From: Holdemanella hominis
Lineage (GTDB): Bacteria; Bacillota_I; Bacilli_A; Erysipelotrichales; Erysipelotrichaceae
Assembly: GCF_014306155.1 (NCBI RefSeq)
Contig: NZ_JACRWH010000065.1
Span: forward strand, 1 to 10,896
Direction of reading: 5' to 3'
Length of the DNA: 10,896 nucleotides
Positions 7,125 to 10,896 of this stretch are shown piece by piece. The first letter of the stretch is position 1. The number at the start of each line of letters is the position of its first letter. Below the pieces are notes generated by a model. That model searched no databases. It worked only from the letters and a program-made list of their open reading frames with translations, and was not told where the DNA came from. The position numbers were made by a program, and so were the translations under genes.

Positions 7125-7174
7125 ATATTGGGGAGTATATCTTGTTATTCTCACAACATTTTGCTCCCCAATAT
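7125..7174. repeat. GGGGAG hairpin, right copy
   Basis: ATATTGGGGAG (7125-7135) pairs with CTCCCCAATAT (7164-7174). The core from TTGGGGAG to CTCCCCAA is 44 nt, the same length as the left copy, with a partly similar loop. It begins 9 nt after the Fic-gene stop and has no T-run, so it does not look like an ordinary terminator. Confidence 0.75.
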
Positions 7175-7281
7175 TATTAAAGCTTGAAATCCTTAACTTC
7201 AAAGGTTTTAAGGTGCTTTTTAACAAACAGAAAATTTGTGGATTTAAGTTTCGCTAAGTTTCATTTTTGCTGTGCAGATGA

Positions 7282-7338
7282 TCAAAATATCAATTGAACA
7301 ATAAAAAGGTACCCACAAGTGAGTATCACAACTGTCAC
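7282..7338 (-). CDS. Possible 18-residue hydrophobic peptide
   Basis: On the - strand an ideal TAAGGAGGA ribosome binding site (7346-7354) is followed after 5 nt by ATGTGA. The ATG is immediately stopped, but the overlapping GTG opens a frame reading MTVVILTCGYLFIVQLIF before TGA. The peptide is almost entirely hydrophobic, as in small membrane peptides of type I toxin systems, but it is too short to assign by sight. It lies just after uxaC on the same strand. Equally possible is that the site is a relic start of a lost gene. Confidence 0.25.
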   Translation of the reverse strand: MTVVILTCGYLFIVQLIF

Positions 7339-7362
7339 ATTGTTGTCCTCCTTATAGGTACC
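7303..7362 (-). terminator. Possible terminator-like structure downstream of uxaC
   Basis: On the - strand two GGTACC words (7357-7362 and 7308-7313) can pair around a 43-nt loop, and the second is followed by TTTTT (7303-7307). A small inner stem, TACTCAC with GTGGGTA, is also possible. The loop is long, so termination is only a suggestion; the ribosome binding site of the tiny ORF lies in the loop. Confidence 0.3.
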
Positions 7363-7384
7363 AATTTATTAATTTTCTAATGTA

Positions 7385-8791
7385 TTATAAGTCGAAGCCA
7401 AAATAACGAACGGCATTGTTGTAAGAGATACCCTTAACAATTTCAGTTAAGTTTTCTTTATCATAAGGATATTCTCCATTTTCAACCCATGTACCAATTA
7501 AGTTACACATGATACGGCGGAAATATTCATGTCTTGAATACGACAAGAAGCTTCTTGAATCTGTCAACATACCTAAGAAATTACCTAATAATCCTAGATT
7601 TGCCAAAGATGTCATTTGTTTTTCCATACCCGTTTTATTGTCGTTGAACCACCATGCAGATCCTTGTTGAATCTTTCCAATCGCATCACTATTTTGGAAA
7701 CATCCAAGTACTGTACCGATCAATTCATCATCTCCAGGATTTAAACTGTAAAGAATTGTTTTTGGCAATCCACCATTTTCATTGATCGCATCCAACATAT
7801 TTGTAAGTTGGTCTGCAGGTGCAAAGTTTGAAATACAATCATAACCCGTATCTGGTCCTAACTTATTATACATAGTTGTGTTGTTGTCACGTTTACATCC
7901 ATAGTGCAACTGCATTACCCAACCTAAGCGTTTGTATTCTTTTGCGATGAATAGTAAGAATGCCGTCTTATATTGATCACATTCTAATGCCGTAACAGCT
8001 TCATGATTTAATCCCTTTTCAAAGATTTTTTCAATTTCTTCATCACTTGCTGGAGCATACATAACATAATCCAATCCGTGATCACTCACTAGACATCCCA
8101 TTTCATTAAAGTATTCCATACGTTTGATGATTGCTTTTTTCATATCTTCAAAAGTATGAATTTCAACATCAGAAACAGTTGCCAATTTACTCATATAATC
8201 GGCAAATTCTGGTTTATTGATACGCATAGCTTTGTCTGGGCGCCAAGCAGGAAGTACCTTTACATCAAATGTTTCATCCGCTTTAATCACTTTATGCCAA
8301 TGTAAATCATCAATCGGATCATCTGTAGTACATAATAATTTAACATTTGAGTTTTTAATTAAATTACGCACACTCATATCATCTTGTTGTAATTTTTCAT
8401 TGCACAAATTCCATACTTCTTCGGCTGTTTTACTATTTAAAACACCATGGTATCCAAAGTATCTTTGAAGTTCCAAATGAGACCAGTGGAAAAGTGGATT
8501 TCCAATAGCTTTTTCAAGTGTTTCTGCCCACTTCTGGAATTTTTCACGATCGGGTGCATCTCCAGTAATATAGTATTCGTCCACTCCGTTTGAACGCATT
8601 TGACGCCATTTATAGTGGTCTCCGCCAAGCCATACTTGCGTGATATTCTCAAATTTACGATCTTCAGCAATTTCTTTTGGATCAATATGACAATGATAAT
8701 CTACAATTGGCATCGTATTAGCAACATCAAAAAATAATTCCTTAGCGACTTCATTGGTCAACAAGAAGTCTTTATCCATAAATTGTTTCAT
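7385..8791 (-). CDS. uxaC: Uronate isomerase (glucuronate isomerase)
   Basis: A 468-residue cytoplasmic enzyme that isomerises D-glucuronate to D-fructuronate and D-galacturonate to D-tagaturonate, the first step of hexuronate breakdown. It matches UxaC along its full length: the metal-site motif DYHCH (31-35) of the amidohydrolase-like barrel near the N-terminus, the conserved 'FHWSHLELQRYFG' segment, and 'TDDPIDDLHWH' and 'GMLTDSRSFLSYSRHEYFRR' later. Length is normal. The start follows AAGGAAGGAA and sits 17 nt after the stop of the TRAP permease tail, so the two were one operon with the transporter upstream. Because that upstream region has been cut away, the original promoter is gone from this position and current expression would depend on whatever drives leftward transcription through the recombinase remnant. 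Confidence 0.95.
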   Translation of the reverse strand: MKQFMDKDFLLTNEVAKELFFDVANTMPIVDYHCHIDPKEIAEDRKFENITQVWLGGDHYKWRQMRSNGVDEYYITGDAPDREKFQKWAETLEKAIGNPLFHWSHLELQRYFGYHGVLNSKTAEEVWNLCNEKLQQDDMSVRNLIKNSNVKLLCTTDDPIDDLHWHKVIKADETFDVKVLPAWRPDKAMRINKPEFADYMSKLATVSDVEIHTFEDMKKAIIKRMEYFNEMGCLVSDHGLDYVMYAPASDEEIEKIFEKGLNHEAVTALECDQYKTAFLLFIAKEYKRLGWVMQLHYGCKRDNNTTMYNKLGPDTGYDCISNFAPADQLTNMLDAINENGGLPKTILYSLNPGDDELIGTVLGCFQNSDAIGKIQQGSAWWFNDNKTGMEKQMTSLANLGLLGNFLGMLTDSRSFLSYSRHEYFRRIMCNLIGTWVENGEYPYDKENLTEIVKGISYNNAVRYFGFDL

Positions 8792-8808
8792 TTAAAAATT
8801 CCTTCCTT

Positions 8809-9060
8809 CTAACTTACATATCCCATTAAACCAGGTAACCATAGACTCAATTGTGGTATATATGTAACTAACATCAATACAACAATAATAGCGAAGAAAT
8901 ATGGTAATAAGTGTTTAAATACCGTTTCAATCTTAACGCCTCCGACTTTAACACCAACAAACAGCGTCGTTCCTACTGGAGGAGTAATTGTTCCAATACA
9001 CAAGTTGAAGATCAACATAATACCAAAGTGAATTGTATTCATACCTAATGCCATGCATAC
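8809..9060 (-). pseudogene. dctM: TRAP transporter large permease, C-terminal fragment
   Basis: About 81 residues match the end of a TRAP transporter large membrane subunit (DctM/SiaM type): 'ALGMNTIHFGIMLIFNLCIGTITPPVG' followed by 'GVKVGGVKIETVFKHLLPYF' and a last hydrophobic helix ending LMGYVS. A full DctM has over 400 residues and a dozen or so membrane helices, so more than three quarters is missing. The homology stops near 9055-9060, where the sequence becomes the recombinase reading frame. No DctP or DctQ is seen. In the intact locus this system probably imported a hexuronate, judging from the adjacent uxaC. The fragment cannot transport anything alone. Confidence 0.85.
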
Positions 9061-9761
9061 GTGTCTCGAAGATTGTGAAAGCGCAGACACGGACTATAAA
9101 AATAGAACTGTTTGATATGTACTTTGAAAATATTATTGATGTAATTTTGATTTAAATGAAGAGATTTCGCATCAGAATGAATGGATGGAAACAAAAATCC
9201 ATTCTTATCTGGTTTATAAACGATCCAGTATTCACGAAGAGTCTTTAACAGTGCGTCAGATAAAGGAACTTTGCGGGATTTGCCGCGCTTTGATTTATGA
9301 ATGGAAAGCAACATGTTTTTAGAATCAATATCTTTAACGCGTAAACGAGCTACTTCGCCAACACGAAAACCAGCATCTAGCCCAAGAAGAAGGAATACCC
9401 GCAGACGAACATCGTTGGTATCTAGCAATAAATGAATCTGTTCATCTGTAAAAATATTGATTTCTACAGGATCATATAAAATGTTAGGAAACTGTCTTCT
9501 AGATAAAGGAATTTCTAAAACAACATCAAAAAAATAGCGAATAGCACTGATAACCGCATTTAAAGAAGAAGGAGAATAGGTTCGTTTCAGATAGACAACA
9601 TAATTCTGAACTGTTTTTACATCAAGATTGGATACATCTTCCAACTGATAAAAATCAAACATTTTCGAAAGATAGTAGAAATATTGATAAATTGTTTTCT
9701 CAGCAAGGTTTCTATATTCCATCATAAAAGCAAATTTGTTTAAAGCTTCATCTTTATTCAT
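9045..9761 (-). pseudogene. Tyrosine recombinase (integrase), truncated at its C-terminus
   Basis: A 238-residue tyrosine recombinase counted from ATG 9761, chosen because an AAAGGATG site lies at the right distance; an ATG at 9779 sits inside poor context. An N-terminal SAM-like DNA-binding domain (about 1-95) precedes the catalytic domain. Visible catalytic elements are Arg133 in GFRVGEVARL, a Lys-rich beta-hairpin SKRGKSRKVPL, and the HxxR box HNLR (His229, Arg232). The frame then stops after DTYAWH, so the second His/Trp box and the nucleophilic Tyr, normally 50-70 residues further on, are lost. The break coincides with the beginning of the dctM fragment. It should be inactive. Enzymes of this size and style often accompany transposases or small integrating elements in gut Bacillota (general knowledge); no transposase is seen here. 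Confidence 0.85.
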
Positions 9762-9857
9762 AACAACACATCCTTTCAAAAAATAAAGACAAAACTATGA
9801 TAGAATAAGATACAGAAGATAACTAGGCTAAAAAAAGCCCACACTCGTTAGAGTGTG
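9058..9857. mobile_element. Remnant of a recombinase-bearing element at a rearrangement junction
   Basis: The segment between the dctM fragment and the uxaB fragment contains only the truncated recombinase, its short upstream region and a hairpin. Foreign sequence replaces the 5' parts of two different native genes, so it marks an insertion followed by deletion, or one edge of an inversion. No terminal repeats or target duplication could be recognised by eye. Borders are approximate. Confidence 0.45.
9830..9857 (-). terminator. Intrinsic terminator reading leftward
   Basis: CACACTC (9840-9846) and GAGTGTG (9851-9857) form a perfect 7-bp stem with a 4-nt loop; on the - strand it is followed by GGC and seven Ts (9836-9830). 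It sits upstream of the recombinase and would shield it from leftward transcription entering from the right. Confidence 0.7.
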
Positions 9858-10043
9858 TTAGTTCAATTCTACTATAACCACAAAGACGATTCTGTAAAAG
9901 ATTTAGTTCATGCGGTATGCACAAACACTTCATTCTGGGGCCAAGACTTAACTCAAATTGCTGGATTTGAAGATGCCGTAGTTCAAACTTTAACTGAAAT
10001 TGAAGAAAAAGGTACTTACGAAGTCATGAAAGAATGCTTATAA
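9855..10043 (+). pseudogene. uxaB: Tagaturonate reductase-like gene, C-terminal fragment
   Basis: About 60 residues resemble the C-terminus of the mannitol-dehydrogenase-like family member UxaB: a 'VQFYYN' start, 'VKDLVHAVCTNTSFWGQDLTQIAGF' and a final helix ending VMKECL. UxaB reduces tagaturonate to altronate with NADH; the related fructuronate reductase UxuB is the alternative and cannot be excluded from so short a piece. Full-length members have around 480 residues, so nearly 90 percent is missing. The frame opens with a GTG inside the terminator hairpin and has no ribosome binding site. Its stop is 12 nt before eda, the expected operon spacing. The substrate path fits uxaC to the left and eda and kdgK to the right. 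Confidence 0.65.
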
Positions 10044-10055
10044 GAGGGGGAAACA

Positions 10056-10691
10056 ATGAATAAAGTATTAGAAGAAATTTCAAAGATTGGAATTTTACCA
10101 GTCGTTGTCTTAGAAGACGCAAAAGACGCAAAACCATTGGCACAAGCTTTATGTGCTGGTGGTTTACCTTGTGCTGAAGTAACATTTAGAACAGCTGCTG
10201 CCAAAGAATCGATTGCCTTCATGCGTAAAGAATTTCCTGAAATGTTAGTCGGAGCTGGAACTGTATTGACTGTTGAACAAGTGGATGAAGCATTAGAAGC
10301 TGGGGCTCAATTTATCATCAGTCCAGGCTTTGATGAAGATGTAGTAAAACACTGTATCGAAAAGAATGTGCCAGTAACTCCAGGAACATGTACGCCTAGT
10401 GATGTACAAAAATGTTACCGATTAGGGTTGGATGTAGTAAAATTCTTCCCTGCTGAAGCAGCCGGTGGATTGAAAATGATCAAATCCATCGCAGCTCCAT
10501 ATACACAAATGAAATTCATTCCAACTGGTGGAATCAACGCAAACAATATGAAAGACTACTTAGAATACGACCGTATCTTAGCCATTGGTGGTAGCTGGAT
10601 GGTGAAAGGTGATATAATTAAGAGCGGTGATTTTGACAAAGTGGAAGCTTTGACAAGACAAGCCGTAGAAAAACTTAGGGAGGTTCGTTGA
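10056..10691 (+). CDS. eda: KDPG aldolase (2-dehydro-3-deoxyphosphogluconate aldolase)
   Basis: A 211-residue class I aldolase that splits 2-keto-3-deoxy-6-phosphogluconate into pyruvate and glyceraldehyde 3-phosphate; the family often also acts on 4-hydroxy-2-oxoglutarate. Conserved parts: 'LPVVVLEDA' (14-22), the catalytic glutamate in AEVTFRT (Glu41), GAGTVLT (66-72), the Schiff-base lysine in VVKFFPAE (Lys129) and the phosphate-binding PTGGI (156-160). Length is normal. A GAGGGGG ribosome binding site (10044-10050) precedes the start. It lies 12 nt after the uxaB fragment and 2 nt before kdgK, so the three formed one operon for hexuronate use. No promoter of its own is visible, and the operon's original promoter was presumably upstream of uxaB and is now missing. 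Confidence 0.95.
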   Translation: MNKVLEEISKIGILPVVVLEDAKDAKPLAQALCAGGLPCAEVTFRTAAAKESIAFMRKEFPEMLVGAGTVLTVEQVDEALEAGAQFIISPGFDEDVVKHCIEKNVPVTPGTCTPSDVQKCYRLGLDVVKFFPAEAAGGLKMIKSIAAPYTQMKFIPTGGINANNMKDYLEYDRILAIGGSWMVKGDIIKSGDFDKVEALTRQAVEKLREVR

Positions 10692-10693
10692 TT

Positions 10694-10896
10694 ATGAAAC
10701 AAAAAGTAGTCACTTTTGGAGAGATTATGTTGCGTTTAGCACCAGAAGGATATTATCGCTTTGTACAAGCCGATACTTTTGGTGCAACTTATGGTGGTGG
10801 AGAAGCCAATGTAGCTGTTTCTTTAGCTAATTATGGTTTTGATGCCAAATACGTAACTCGTCTTCCAAATCATGAAATTGGCCAATGTGCCATCAA
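10694..10896 (+). CDS. kdgK: 2-keto-3-deoxygluconate kinase, N-terminal part
   Basis: The first 67 codons of a PfkB/ribokinase-family sugar kinase, cut by the end of the window. The start MKQKVVTFGEIMLRLAPEG and the substrate-binding GGGEANVAVSLANYG are typical of the KDG kinase branch. KdgK phosphorylates 2-keto-3-deoxygluconate with ATP to give the substrate of Eda, and its place directly after eda in a hexuronate locus supports that identity over other PfkB sugar kinases. An AGGGAGG ribosome binding site (10677-10683) lies in the end of eda, and the gap between the genes is 2 nt, implying coupled translation. Confidence 0.88.
   Translation, partial: MKQKVVTFGEIMLRLAPEGYYRFVQADTFGATYGGGEANVAVSLANYGFDAKYVTRLPNHEIGQCAI

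Noticed and set aside
6153..7358. 13-bp inverted repeat CCTATAAGGAGGA bracketing the second Fic gene
   Set aside because: Most of the match is a ribosome binding site consensus on each strand, so the similarity has little weight; the GGGGAG hairpins are the better-supported bracket.
8217..8685. Open frames in other phases within uxaC
   Set aside because: They are shadows of a well-conserved full-length gene and have no ribosome binding sites.

Overview
The window looks like chromosomal DNA of a low-GC member of the Bacillota. The style of the hexuronate genes and the AT-rich codon use suggest a gut Erysipelotrichia-like organism, but this is an impression from gene content, not a phylogenetic result.

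Left part (125-4208, + strand): a two-CBS-domain protein with its own terminator; then a promoter driving a tightly packed cluster of a 17-codon leader ORF, a CNNM/HlyC-type membrane protein with CBS and CorC domains, xanthine phosphoribosyltransferase (xpt) and a DUF885 lipoprotein carrying an HExxxGH motif. A strong hairpin with T-runs on both strands closes this cluster and also faces the converging Fic gene.

Middle part (4250-7384) is accessory in character. It holds an intact Fic protein with a class II inhibitory motif and a C-terminal winged helix (- strand), an AT-rich spacer with two palindromes, a 56-residue unknown protein (- strand), and a second, unrelated-looking Fic gene (+ strand). 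The second Fic gene is broken by a one-base deletion in an A-run, has an altered Fic motif, and is bracketed by two 44-nt hairpins with the same GGGGAG/CTCCCC stem. Next to uxaC lies a small GGTACC-bounded element with a very strong ribosome binding site and a tiny hydrophobic ORF.

Right part (7385-10896) is a hexuronate catabolism locus: uxaC and the tail of a TRAP transporter permease (dctM) on the - strand, and the tail of a tagaturonate-reductase-like gene (uxaB), eda and kdgK on the + strand. Intact, these would import a hexuronate, isomerise and reduce it, and convert the later keto-deoxy-gluconate intermediates through KdgK and Eda to pyruvate and glyceraldehyde 3-phosphate. Between the halves sits a truncated tyrosine recombinase. 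The 5' parts of both dctM and uxaB are missing at its two edges, so the locus has been rearranged or deleted here, and the recombinase itself has lost its catalytic tyrosine end. UxaC, Eda and KdgK remain apparently intact (KdgK runs off the window).
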